Below are positions 1 through 7,457 of a stretch of 51,333 nt of DNA, in pieces. The stretch's first letter is position 1; each line of letters begins with the position of its first letter. The notes under the pieces were generated by a model. That model worked only from the letters and a program-made list of their open reading frames with translations. It had not been told where the DNA came from and did not search any database. Made by a program: the position numbers and the translations under genes. Source of the DNA: Nitrospirota bacterium (GTDB lineage Bacteria > Nitrospirota > UBA9217); contig JAOUEV010000020.1 of NCBI GenBank assembly GCA_029858565.1, positions 1 to 51,333 on the forward strand. Direction: 5' to 3'.

Positions 1-431
1 ACCTACACGCCAACCGTTCGCTGTGTAGTAGTCTATGTTTCAATCCTCGCCCCCCATTGCTGAGGGGCGCTACAGCCGGGCCTCTGCGTCTCTCAGCGTT
101 TCGTTGTTGTTTCAATCCTCGCCCCCCATTGCTGAGGGGCGCTACGGTCATTAACTTCCTCTGCGATCTTACCGACAGAGTTTCAATCCTCGCCCCCCAT
201 TGCTGAGGGGCGCTACATATCGGCGCTCATCGCCGCGCAAAGTTCCGTCCGGTTTCAATCCTCGCCCCCCATTGCTGAGGGGCGCTACGGTCATTGTCGG
301 CGCAGAGCGGCCTTGATTGCAATTGTTTCAATCCTCGCCCCCCATTGCTGAGGGGCGCTACGCGATTGGATCTCAAAGAAGGGAGATCCTCAAAGTTTCA
401 ATCCTCGCCCCCCATTGCTGAGGGGCGCTAC
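1..431 (-). CRISPR. Type I-C CRISPR array, leader-proximal end
   Basis: Six identical 37-bp repeats lie at 37-73, 109-145, 180-216, 252-288, 325-361 and 395-431. On the plus strand each begins GTTTCAATCC and ends GGGGCGCTAC. The five complete spacers are 35, 34, 35, 36 and 33 bp, and a sixth (1-36) touches the window edge, so the array continues outside. Read on the minus strand the repeat ends in ATTGAAAC and carries a CGCCCC/GGGGCG stem, as type I-C repeats do. That places the leader at 432-597, next to cas2, and makes the spacer at 362-394 the newest. No repeat degeneration is seen at this end, as expected for the leader side. Confidence 0.98.
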
Positions 432-597
432 TGCCACCTTCGATAGGTGACAGAATACAAACACTTACATCCCTTGTTCCACGAAAGGGATTTTCTTTTG
501 CCCGAGCAAAGCATCGCCGCTCCAAATACCTCCCAAACTGTTTGATTTTCCACGTCCGCGAAACTCCCGGCACTTTCTCCATCGCATCAGGTCCGCG
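432..597 (-). promoter_or_regulatory. CRISPR leader
   Basis: This non-coding stretch lies between the cas2 stop and the first repeat, upstream of the array in its inferred transcription direction. A short hairpin (CACCT at 435-439, AGGTG at 445-449) ends 3 bp from the leader-repeat junction. A second inverted repeat (469-475 with 485-491) lies further in. I could not assign a promoter with confidence. The leader role is inferred from position and repeat orientation. Confidence 0.7.
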
Positions 598-888
598 CTA
601 TACGATAAGCGGCTCGTCGAAAAAGACCGTCCGGCTCAAACCGTAGGTTTCACAATGCTGGTCCCTCGGCTCGGTAAGCCGGTAAAGCCTCAAATTATCT
701 TCCGAATCATCTATTTCTTTCAACAAACGGCGTCGAAGTTCTTCATACTTCATTTCATCGACCTGACACTCGAACACTGATTTCTGCACCCGTTGGCCGA
801 AATCCTTGCAAACCTGGGCTACTCTTCGCAGCCGCCGCCTGCCTGGCGCCTCTTCCGTTCGCACGTCGTAGGCAACGATGATCCACAT
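598..888 (-). CDS. cas2: CRISPR adaptation protein Cas2
   Basis: Small 96-residue protein of the ferredoxin-like Cas2 family. It forms the dimeric core of the Cas1-Cas2 complex that integrates new spacers. The N-terminal strand MWIIVAYDV carries the conserved Asp after a Tyr-Asp pair, followed by the basic RRRLRRVA segment and the [10 protein letters not shown] strand typical of the family. The start lies 14 nt after the cas1 stop, behind a GAGGTGG ribosome site, so the two are co-translated. It is the last gene before the leader and array. Confidence 0.95.
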   Translation of the reverse strand: MWIIVAYDVRTEEAPGRRRLRRVAQVCKDFGQRVQKSVFECQVDEMKYEELRRRLLKEIDDSEDNLRLYRLTEPRDQHCETYGLSRTVFFDEPLIV

Positions 889-902
889 ATACCACCTCGA
901 TT

Positions 903-1937
903 CTATGAATACAAGAACGGAGTATACGCTTCGAGATCGCCCCGCAGATGCCGCGCGAGCAGGCGCGCCTGCACGTGCGGAAGCAGCCCGAAGGGTGTTT
1001 GCTCGTCGAGAACAGGGTGATGGAATTCTTCCTGTTTCCTTTTTTGGTACGCAACGACGACGGTTTTCCGCCCTTCGCCGTTCAGGTACGTAGCGCCGCC
1101 GGGACGAACCTCGAAGTCTTTTCCCGTTATCTGCTTCCTGTTGATGAGCGTCAGGGCGAGGCGGTCCGCCAGGAGCGCCCGAAGCTCTTCCATAAGGTCG
1201 AGTCCCAATGACGGCCTGCCCGGCCGGAGCGCGTGCAAAAAACCCATCTGCGAATCGAGACCCACGCCTTCGGCTGCCGACACGCAGTCGTGCAGGAGCA
1301 GCGTGTAAAGAAACGAGAGGAGGCCGTTGATCCGGTCGAGCGGCGGCCGGCGGCTTCTGCCGTTCATCCTGAAGTCGCGCCGGTCGTCTTCCTTTACCAT
1401 GAGATCGAACACCCCGAAATAGGCGTTCGCAGATTCGCCTTCATGGCCCCGGATCGCGTCGATATCAGGAGCGTCCTTCAGCCGGGCCAGCGCGCCCGCG
1501 AGTGTCTCCCCCGCCCGCCGGAGCGAATCGGACTCGGCAGGACTGCCGGTCTCCCGCGCGGCCCGCATCAGCACTTCGCGGCTGTTCCTTATTTTCCCCG
1601 CAACGATGTTCCGCGCGATCTCCTTTGCCTTCCCCTCGTCCCGGACGAACTCGTACTGCGCCTGCCGGAGCAGCACGTTGCCGCTTGTTTTGCCGACCAT
1701 GCGGCACTGAAATCGCCCGTTCCGGTCAAGAATCGCGACCGACCTGCCGTCATCCGCGCACCGGCCCAGGAGAAAGGGGCTGATCATGACATTTCCCATC
1801 ATGACGATGGAACTGAGATGGTGCAGCGGCACCTGAAGCTGATTCTTTCCCTCCACCTCGACCTTCAGGGTATCATGGTCGAGCGTAAGATAGGCCCCTT
1901 GCGTCATGACGTAGAGCGTGTTCAGAAGTTGCTTCAT
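903..1937 (-). CDS. cas1: CRISPR adaptation integrase Cas1 (type I-C)
   Basis: A 344-residue Cas1, the metal-dependent integrase that inserts protospacers at the leader-repeat junction. The metal site is visible: Glu166 in GHEG, His235 in [13 protein letters not shown] and Asp247 in LDLMEE. The N-terminal beta domain and C-terminal helical domain are both full length. The ATG at 1937 follows an AGGTGA ribosome site. Base composition is high GC (45 of 60 bases at 1501-1560), like the surrounding chromosome and unlike the cas3-cas5-cas8-cas7 block. The gene is separated from cas4 by an antisense toxin-antitoxin pair, so it probably needs its own promoter or long read-through. Confidence 0.96.
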   Translation of the reverse strand: MKQLLNTLYVMTQGAYLTLDHDTLKVEVEGKNQLQVPLHHLSSIVMMGNVMISPFLLGRCADDGRSVAILDRNGRFQCRMVGKTSGNVLLRQAQYEFVRDEGKAKEIARNIVAGKIRNSREVLMRAARETGSPAESDSLRRAGETLAGALARLKDAPDIDAIRGHEGESANAYFGVFDLMVKEDDRRDFRMNGRSRRPPLDRINGLLSFLYTLLLHDCVSAAEGVGLDSQMGFLHALRPGRPSLGLDLMEELRALLADRLALTLINRKQITGKDFEVRPGGATYLNGEGRKTVVVAYQKRKQEEFHHPVLDEQTPFGLLPHVQARLLARHLRGDLEAYTPFLYS

Positions 1938-1961
1938 GGTTCACCTCATGCCGAAAGCCTC

Positions 1962-2009
1962 TTGACAGCCCGAAGCATTTGCATTACCATAGTCTTACTT
2001 ATTTCTTAC
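1962..2009 (+). promoter_or_regulatory. Promoter and possible operator of the toxin-antitoxin pair
   Basis: TTGACA at 1962-1967 and TACCAT at 1985-1990 are separated by 17 bp, a good sigma-70 arrangement 36 bp before the antitoxin ATG. Just after the -10 box the hexamer TCTTAC is repeated at 1993-1998 and 2004-2009, an 11-bp period that suits binding of a dimeric AbrB-type protein on one DNA face. The operator role is inferred. Confidence 0.6.
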
Positions 2010-2025
2010 CTTTTGGAGACGCGCC

Positions 2026-2289
2026 ATGTTGACCACGAAACTCTCAAGCAAAGGCCAGGTCATCATTCCCAAGGAGATCCGCAGCCGCCACCACTGGGAG
2101 CCGGGACAGGAACTTCAGGCCATCGACACGGACGACGGGCTTCTGCTCAGACCGGCGTCCCCCTTCCCGGAAACCACCCTGAAGGAGGTGGCTTCCTGTC
2201 TTGCATACTCCGGCAAGCCGAAAACGGTCGAAGAGATGGAAGAGGCCATCAAAAGAGGCGCGCGGAGCATGAAACGTGAACGGCGTTGA
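2026..2289 (+). CDS. AbrB-family antitoxin
   Basis: An 87-residue antitoxin with the SpoVT/AbrB swapped-hairpin DNA-binding fold at its N-terminus (TTKLSSKGQVIIPKEIR is diagnostic). A C-terminal tail would bind and neutralise the toxin. GGAG stands at a suitable distance before the ATG. The toxin gene begins inside its last codons, the usual arrangement in VapBC-type operons. It probably represses its own promoter (1962-2009). The pair is antisense to the cas operon, between cas1 and cas4. Confidence 0.9.
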   Translation: MLTTKLSSKGQVIIPKEIRSRHHWEPGQELQAIDTDDGLLLRPASPFPETTLKEVASCLAYSGKPKTVEEMEEAIKRGARSMKRERR

Positions 2290-2665
2290 CACCAATGTCA
2301 TTGTCCGCCTCCTGACCGGAGACGAGCCTGCGCAATCGGAAAAAGCCCGCGCGATCCTCAGGAAGCCCGACATGTTCCTTCCTGACACGGTCATGATGGA
2401 ATCCGAATGGGTCCTGCGCCATGCCTATGGCTTCGAGCCGGCGGCGATCCACGAAGCATTCATCAGACTGTGCGGCCTGCCGAATATCATCCTTCCGAAT
2501 CCCCACCGGATGCTCACGGCCCTGCAGTGGTACGCCGCCGGCATGGATTTCGCCGACGCGCTTCATCTTGCCGCAAGCCAGGCCTGCGGAACGTTCTATT
2601 CCTTCGACCGCAAGCTTGTTCGGAAAGCCGCGGGGCGCGGGCAGTGCGCGGTGAAGGAGCCGTAA
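2276..2665 (+). CDS. PIN-domain toxin (VapC family)
   Basis: A 129-residue PIN ribonuclease. The acidic active-site residues are present: Asp5 in GVDTNVIVRL, Glu42, Asp94 in DALH and Asp111 in SFDRKL. VapC toxins cleave specific tRNA or rRNA sites when the antitoxin is lost. The start is GTG at 2276, overlapping the antitoxin by 14 nt, with GGAG upstream. The stop lies 3 nt from the convergent cas4 stop, so the insertion is very tight and neither neighbour appears damaged. Confidence 0.9.
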   Translation: MNGVDTNVIVRLLTGDEPAQSEKARAILRKPDMFLPDTVMMESEWVLRHAYGFEPAAIHEAFIRLCGLPNIILPNPHRMLTALQWYAAGMDFADALHLAASQACGTFYSFDRKLVRKAAGRGQCAVKEP

Positions 2666-2668
2666 AAA

Positions 2669-3298
2669 TCACTTATCCCGGCATTCAAACAACTCCGTTA
2701 CCGTCTTTCTGTTCCCCTCCCTATTCCCCGCCACATAAGGCATACACGCATCCCTGAGCGAACAATCCCGGCACCGTTCATCGTTCACCGGAGGAGGAAT
2801 GCAATTGCCGGAGATCATCCGATGCACCTTTTCGGCGATCTTTTCCACCTGCTCTTTCAGCGAAGCGGTCAAAGCGATTTCTTTCCGCTCCCGAGAACCG
2901 TGCCAGTAAAGAGCGCCTCTTTCCACCGACACACCGAACATTTCCTCAAGACAGACAGCCTGGGCGCAGAGCTGAAGCGCTTCCGAATGCCCTCGCCGCC
3001 GGCGACCGGACTTATACTCCACAGGATAAGGAACGTTCCCGTGAAATTCCACCACATCGGCTTTCCCCGTAAGATTCAGCCTCTTCGACCAGATCGGCAG
3101 CGCCCGTTCCACGCGCACACCCGCTTCAACACGCGACGTCGCCTCATCCACGCGCTCATGCGTATCGCGCCCGCGCATGGTGTAGACGTTCTCGTCCCAC
3201 ACGTGCTCAACATGGATCAACGCGCACTGGCGGGGGCAGTAGCTGTAGTGCTCCAGGGCGGAGACCATTATTGGTTCTTCCATGGCTTTATAGGTCAT
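2669..3298 (-). CDS. cas4: CRISPR-associated exonuclease Cas4
   Basis: A 209-residue Cas4 of the RecB-nuclease family, which trims prespacers and selects the PAM together with Cas1-Cas2. The nuclease residues are Asp81 (GKADVVEF), Glu94 and Lys96 (PVEYKSG) and Gln109 (QLCAQ). The four iron-sulphur cysteines are Cys21 and the C-terminal cluster Cys176, Cys179 and Cys185. The ATG at 3298 has a weak AAGG upstream. An ATG five codons later (3283) aligns better with usual Cas4 N-termini and is possible. The upstream sequence contains short TATAAGGCCTATA-like repeats also found inside the neighbouring four-helix-bundle gene. Confidence 0.95.
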   Translation of the reverse strand: MTYKAMEEPIMVSALEHYSYCPRQCALIHVEHVWDENVYTMRGRDTHERVDEATSRVEAGVRVERALPIWSKRLNLTGKADVVEFHGNVPYPVEYKSGRRRRGHSEALQLCAQAVCLEEMFGVSVERGALYWHGSRERKEIALTASLKEQVEKIAEKVHRMISGNCIPPPVNDERCRDCSLRDACMPYVAGNREGNRKTVTELFECRDK

Positions 3299-3314
3299 AT
3301 AGGCCTTATACGAC

Positions 3315-3884
3315 TTATACTTTCTTTTTCCTGCTTTCAGTCCTCGCCTTGTACAACCGCTCGGTAAAGCCTCCGTCTTTCAAGAAGGCTTTTTCCAAAG
3401 CGCGAAGCTGCTGGTCCAGCAGATAGTTTGTTTGGTGGACCAGGCAGACCATTGCATTCGCCGCAATCTCGGGCGGCGAAGCCTCGATATAGGCCTTATA
3501 AGTCTCATAGGACCTATCTTTGCTGTGCGCCAATTTGCGCACAGCAAGTGCTTGATCATGCTCTTTCCCCCACAACGATAACTTCTTCTGGCGCAGGAAG
3601 TCCTTGTAATCGATCAGAAGTTCCTCCAGACTCGCCCGAGCGACGCCGACGAGTTTCAATTCGGTTTTCTTGGATGTCCCTGAGGCCATGCTCCCTTCGG
3701 CGATGTTCTGCTTGCCGCTCCGCGCAGCCTGCACCATCTGGTCGTGCGTGCGGGAGCGCTTGTCGATGAACCGGTCGCAGAACACGATGGTCCCGTCGTA
3801 CACGATCTCGGCCATCCTGTACGACTGCAGCTCCGCGTATCCGCCGTGCGGAGGGATGAGGTTGGGGGTGTCGGGGGAGGTCAT
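3315..3884 (-). CDS. Four-helix-bundle protein (S23 / rRNA intervening-sequence type) inside the cas operon
   Basis: About 189 residues from the ATG at 3884, which follows AAGGAG. A longer frame to 3938 would run into cas7 and is less likely. The core resembles the four-helix-bundle family first described in 23S rRNA intervening sequences: GKQNIAEGS, then SLEELLIDYKDFLRQ, and a C-terminal helix with NYLLDQQLRALE. The molecular function of the family is not established. It lies between cas7 and cas4 in the same direction with short spacers, so it is co-transcribed with the CRISPR genes. It is not a standard type I-C component. Confidence 0.75.
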   Translation of the reverse strand: MTSPDTPNLIPPHGGYAELQSYRMAEIVYDGTIVFCDRFIDKRSRTHDQMVQAARSGKQNIAEGSMASGTSKKTELKLVGVARASLEELLIDYKDFLRQKKLSLWGKEHDQALAVRKLAHSKDRSYETYKAYIEASPPEIAANAMVCLVHQTNYLLDQQLRALEKAFLKDGGFTERLYKARTESRKKKV

Positions 3885-3904
3885 AGTTGCTCCTTGAATA
3901 GTGC

Positions 3905-4801
3905 CTACACGCCGTCTATTATCTCGGGTTTCGGCCAACTTCCAGTTGTATCATTAGGACCTTTTCCAGGTTCAAAGGAGAGCAGGCCGTTTAGATCATC
4001 GGTATCATTCACGGTTAGGCTCCTATGAACCTTGGCAGAAGAGGCCTGTCCGCTCGTAGAACTGTGCTGCCACCAAATCACCTTCAGCACTTCCATACTT
4101 CCTTCCGGGCGAGCTGATGATGCATCATTCTCAAATAATCTCGGAAGGACGGCCTTTATGGTTGCAGCATCGTCATCGTTAAAGCCGGTCTTGGCGGATA
4201 AATGGGGATTCATGCTGCCGTAAAAGACGTAAATACCGCGATCCACGCGATGCTTCATTCCCATCGTGTCTGATCCACGTTTGGTCCCGTCTCCTTCGCT
4301 GCTTACGCTCTTAGTGATCTGAATCGGCGTAACTTCCACCCTCGAAAGACTGAAGGCCGGCTGGATGCTGACAGGGCCACGAATACCGATTGATTGCCCC
4401 TTATCTTCTCCGGTTTCCTCGCTATCTTTATCTTTGGATTTGCTTTTCTTAGAGCTGGCTGCTTTAAAAGCAAAGAGCTGTCCAAATGCTCGAACGTCAA
4501 ACCACGTTGCACAAGCCTTTTTCGCTTTATCGTCAGGTAACTTATGACCGCTCAGAACTTCATCCGCCCGTGCCTTCAGGCTCGGGTGTTTATCAATCTT
4601 GTTGTCATCTGACTGAACAAATATAGGTTGCCCCGCTTCCATCAACCGGTTACGAACCTTTCGTTTGATGCAAACGTCTGAAACCTCGCCGTTTCCTTCG
4701 TAGACCGTGCGCGGACGATTACCATTGAGCGGATCGCCATTAGGATTTGCATTGACAACTTTAAAAACGACTGCAAAATCAATTTTCTTTGACAGGCTCA
4801 T
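3905..4801 (-). CDS. cas7: Type I-C Cascade backbone protein Cas7 (Csd2)
   Basis: A 298-residue Cas7 that forms the helical backbone along the crRNA spacer in the I-C Cascade complex. The N-terminal NANPNGDPLNGNRPRT is a hallmark of the Csd2/Cas7 family. A strong AAGGAG precedes the ATG. The gene lies 26 nt downstream of cas8c. Base composition is lower in GC than in the four-helix gene and cas4 downstream, marking a compositional step near 3.9 kb. Confidence 0.95.
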   Translation of the reverse strand: MSLSKKIDFAVVFKVVNANPNGDPLNGNRPRTVYEGNGEVSDVCIKRKVRNRLMEAGQPIFVQSDDNKIDKHPSLKARADEVLSGHKLPDDKAKKACATWFDVRAFGQLFAFKAASSKKSKSKDKDSEETGEDKGQSIGIRGPVSIQPAFSLSRVEVTPIQITKSVSSEGDGTKRGSDTMGMKHRVDRGIYVFYGSMNPHLSAKTGFNDDDAATIKAVLPRLFENDASSARPEGSMEVLKVIWWQHSSTSGQASSAKVHRSLTVNDTDDLNGLLSFEPGKGPNDTTGSWPKPEIIDGV

Positions 4802-4827
4802 ATACGTTCTCCTTTTGAAGGTTTGAG

Positions 4828-6759
4828 TTAATGCCCTGAATCTTCGATTTTGCCATCGGGGTCAGTTGTGGCGTTATTTGACACATTAACAACAGGTGGC
4901 TTCAGTGCGGCCCGTTGGCAGTGGTAGCCGAGGAGAAACTCGCCGCTTAACTTATCATCTCTTAAAAATTCTTCCGGGGGATCGAACTTGCAGTGAACAC
5001 CGTCTATCAGCGCCAGCATCTTATTAGCTTTCCCGCCCAACCTGTTCTTATAAGGTACGAGTGCAAGCTCTATTGTCCGCCAAGTGCTGTAGGGATGTTC
5101 GGCAAAACGCTGCATCATCCTTTCGGCATTGGTAGGTCTTCTCTCGCTTGCTTCTTTCAAAGCCCATCGCTCCAGGTTCTCCGACAATGCCAACAACCTG
5201 CCGTACAAATAATCACGTGTATTGCGATCCTCGTCCAGCGCCATACTGAATCCCTCCTTTTCGTTCAGCTTTCTATAAAGCGCACAGGCTATTCCCAGTG
5301 CTTTTTCCCACTCCCAATACTCTATGCCGTTCCGACTGCTTGCACGTCGGATGCAGGACTCTACCAGATCACGCGGAATTGGCGCAGCATCCACAATGCA
5401 CGGAAGCAGACGTGTTATTGTTGCTTTTTTCAATTTCTCGTCAACCCTTCTGCCGTATGCGACTTCCGCTATGTCTCGAGGCGCCGGTGCGCCGTAGAAT
5501 ATCCTGTCTTTTCCGAAATACTGCTGCCAGCTACAGCCGGTATGCCATGATTCAATCCGCTTGAGAAATTCAGAACCGGTCAATTCACGATAATAGTTGA
5601 TCGACATCCGTCCTGGGGTCGCCGCATCAAGCGCCATTACAACGACGTTACTCGTATTCCCAAGCCTTGCAGAGTATCCCGCTATCAGTTTAGCAAGCTG
5701 ATTTCCAATATGTTCTGCTGTATAAACGATTTCCTCTTGTTCACTCTCTTCTGCCGTTCCAAGTACAAGCGATAAAGTATCAGCCAACGGATCAGGCACT
5801 TTTACACCGGTAACTGCCCAAGCGACAAATGACCGTTCTATACCACGCTTGCCTTGTCGGGCAATTAGCCACCTGAGAGCACTGTGCGCTTCTTGTGTCA
5901 CCTTAAAGCCAACCCCGCAAGCTTCGTCAGCTGTTGTGAAGCGTCCTAAGAACGTAAAACCGCAACCGTCATCTACTTTGTCTTTGCCATCCTTCCCGGC
6001 TGTCTTCCCTGACGAAATCAGCTTTGCCTTGTCACCATCATTCCGAATTTTAGACGGATGTTGAGTTGCGAGGTCGGTCTTAATCCCGGTGACATAGCAC
6101 ATCCCCTTACGAGATTCCAAACTGCAATAATACAACTCCCAAGACTTCCACAAGCTCCGATCGCTCCAAACATCTGATTGTGGATGCCCGGGACGTTCTA
6201 CGCGCCATCTGACAAATGCATCAGCTTGCCAGCTCTCACCTGCCAGTTGATTGAAGATTTCGGGCTTATCTCTTGTTTCAGGCCATTCAGCCAAAAGTTT
6301 TGAGGTTTCTTTATCAACATGGAGCACTGCGGCCTTTACAAGATCGGCAATAATCATCTTCTTAGCGACATATGCTGTAATTGCCTTTAGCTTCCATTGT
6401 TTACTATCAGACTCGAACCATTTGTTTAAAAGTTCATAATACTTTTCGAAGCAAGCCTCTTTTTCTCCGCCAAATGATTCATAGTCCCCAGCAACATATT
6501 GAAGCTTGTCGCACAAGGGATGCGGTGTTGTTCCTCTCGTTCGACCAGCAGATTTTTCAGTTGCTGGAATAATCGTTCGCGCCTCAGCTTTCTGAACAAC
6601 AGAAGCTCCAAGAAAATTGCCAGAGGTATCAATTGTAATTGTTACATGGGCATTCTGTGTCGTATGGCAAATCGGCAATAATGGCACCGCGTCTTTCGGA
6701 TCGCCGATTGCTGCAATATTGTTCTCATACGTCTGATACAGCTTCTCAATCCAACTCAT
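4828..6759 (-). CDS. cas8c: Type I-C Cascade large subunit Cas8c (Csd1)
   Basis: A 643-residue Csd1-family large subunit. It recognises the PAM and helps open target DNA before Cas3 recruitment. The N-terminus MSWIEKLYQTYENN and the FLGRFTTADEACGVGF region match the family, and the length is normal. In I-C systems a small Cas11c is often translated from inside the 3' part of this gene; I did not find a clear internal ribosome site. The start overlaps the cas5c stop by 14 nt, giving translational coupling. A hand count over 5041-5100 gives 29/60 G+C, far below cas1. Confidence 0.95.
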   Translation of the reverse strand: MSWIEKLYQTYENNIAAIGDPKDAVPLLPICHTTQNAHVTITIDTSGNFLGASVVQKAEARTIIPATEKSAGRTRGTTPHPLCDKLQYVAGDYESFGGEKEACFEKYYELLNKWFESDSKQWKLKAITAYVAKKMIIADLVKAAVLHVDKETSKLLAEWPETRDKPEIFNQLAGESWQADAFVRWRVERPGHPQSDVWSDRSLWKSWELYYCSLESRKGMCYVTGIKTDLATQHPSKIRNDGDKAKLISSGKTAGKDGKDKVDDGCGFTFLGRFTTADEACGVGFKVTQEAHSALRWLIARQGKRGIERSFVAWAVTGVKVPDPLADTLSLVLGTAEESEQEEIVYTAEHIGNQLAKLIAGYSARLGNTSNVVVMALDAATPGRMSINYYRELTGSEFLKRIESWHTGCSWQQYFGKDRIFYGAPAPRDIAEVAYGRRVDEKLKKATITRLLPCIVDAAPIPRDLVESCIRRASSRNGIEYWEWEKALGIACALYRKLNEKEGFSMALDEDRNTRDYLYGRLLALSENLERWALKEASERRPTNAERMMQRFAEHPYSTWRTIELALVPYKNRLGGKANKMLALIDGVHCKFDPPEEFLRDDKLSGEFLLGYHCQRAALKPPVVNVSNNATTDPDGKIEDSGH

Positions 6760-7447
6760 CGAGCAGCCCCTCCTCTTTCAGCCCTTGGGAACTGGGCGGA
6801 TTGGGTATCATCTCTCGTACAAATTTGCGCACCGGGCAGTCTTCCGGCTTTACGAATTCTACGATCCCGTTCTTCATAACCGGACGCCAGAACCTACTGT
6901 GCAGCTCTTTAGTACCCGTCTCGTCAGGATAATCGAAACCATGAAACATTAAACCATAGGCCAGTTCGCCCGGCTCGTCGTACTCGCCTTTTCCCTCGCC
7001 AAACGTGCAGGGCTCGGCATACCCCTGACACTCCCGGGTGCCGAGAAATATATCCTGCCGTCCTCCTTTTTCAACCATACGGCGGGCAACATGCCAGTGC
7101 TTATCGGTATCGCGATCACTTTCCAGATCTTTTCTATGCATATTCCACTCAAAATGCGCTTGTATCTGATACTCCACATCAGCGAGATATGTGTAGTTCG
7201 CCAATGAGTTGCCGCCGCTGAAAACCAACGGCTTCACACTCTTCGCCTGCGTGCGGATTCTTCGCATGATCCGCGCTTTGTCAATGACCCATATGAACGT
7301 CGGCTTCCAGTAGATGGATTTAGCGATTCCCTTGAGTGCTTCATACGTCGGAATATGATAGGAACATTTTTCACCGCCGATCTTGGTCAGTGGATCGGTA
7401 AAGAGCGCAAAACGGCCGGATACCTTAAAGTCGATCCGTGTCCTCAT
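6746..7447 (-). CDS. cas5c: Type I-C crRNA-processing endonuclease Cas5c
   Basis: A 233-residue Cas5c (Cas5d). In type I-C it replaces Cas6: it cuts pre-crRNA at the repeat and stays bound to the 5' handle. The catalytic triad described for the Bacillus halodurans enzyme (Tyr46, Lys116, His117) can be read here at the same numbers, Tyr46 in KSIYW and Lys116-His117 in TDKHWH. GAGGAGG stands before the ATG. The cas3 stop is 10 nt upstream and cas8c overlaps its end, so interference genes form one transcription unit. Confidence 0.95.
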   Translation of the reverse strand: MRTRIDFKVSGRFALFTDPLTKIGGEKCSYHIPTYEALKGIAKSIYWKPTFIWVIDKARIMRRIRTQAKSVKPLVFSGGNSLANYTYLADVEYQIQAHFEWNMHRKDLESDRDTDKHWHVARRMVEKGGRQDIFLGTRECQGYAEPCTFGEGKGEYDEPGELAYGLMFHGFDYPDETGTKELHSRFWRPVMKNGIVEFVKPEDCPVRKFVREMIPNPPSSQGLKEEGLLDELD

Positions 7448-7457
7448 GTTCGCCTCC

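Noticed and set aside
469-499. Plus-strand hairpin followed by T-rich sequence in the CRISPR leader, as a terminator
   Set aside because: There is no plus-strand gene upstream, and the array and cas genes are transcribed from the minus strand. The stem is better treated as a leader feature.
1233-2279. A 348-codon plus-strand frame
   Set aside because: Antisense to cas1 and overlapping the AbrB gene in another frame.
3885-3938. Upstream extension of the four-helix-bundle gene
   Set aside because: It would overlap the cas7 end, while the ATG at 3884 has a good AAGGAG at the right distance.
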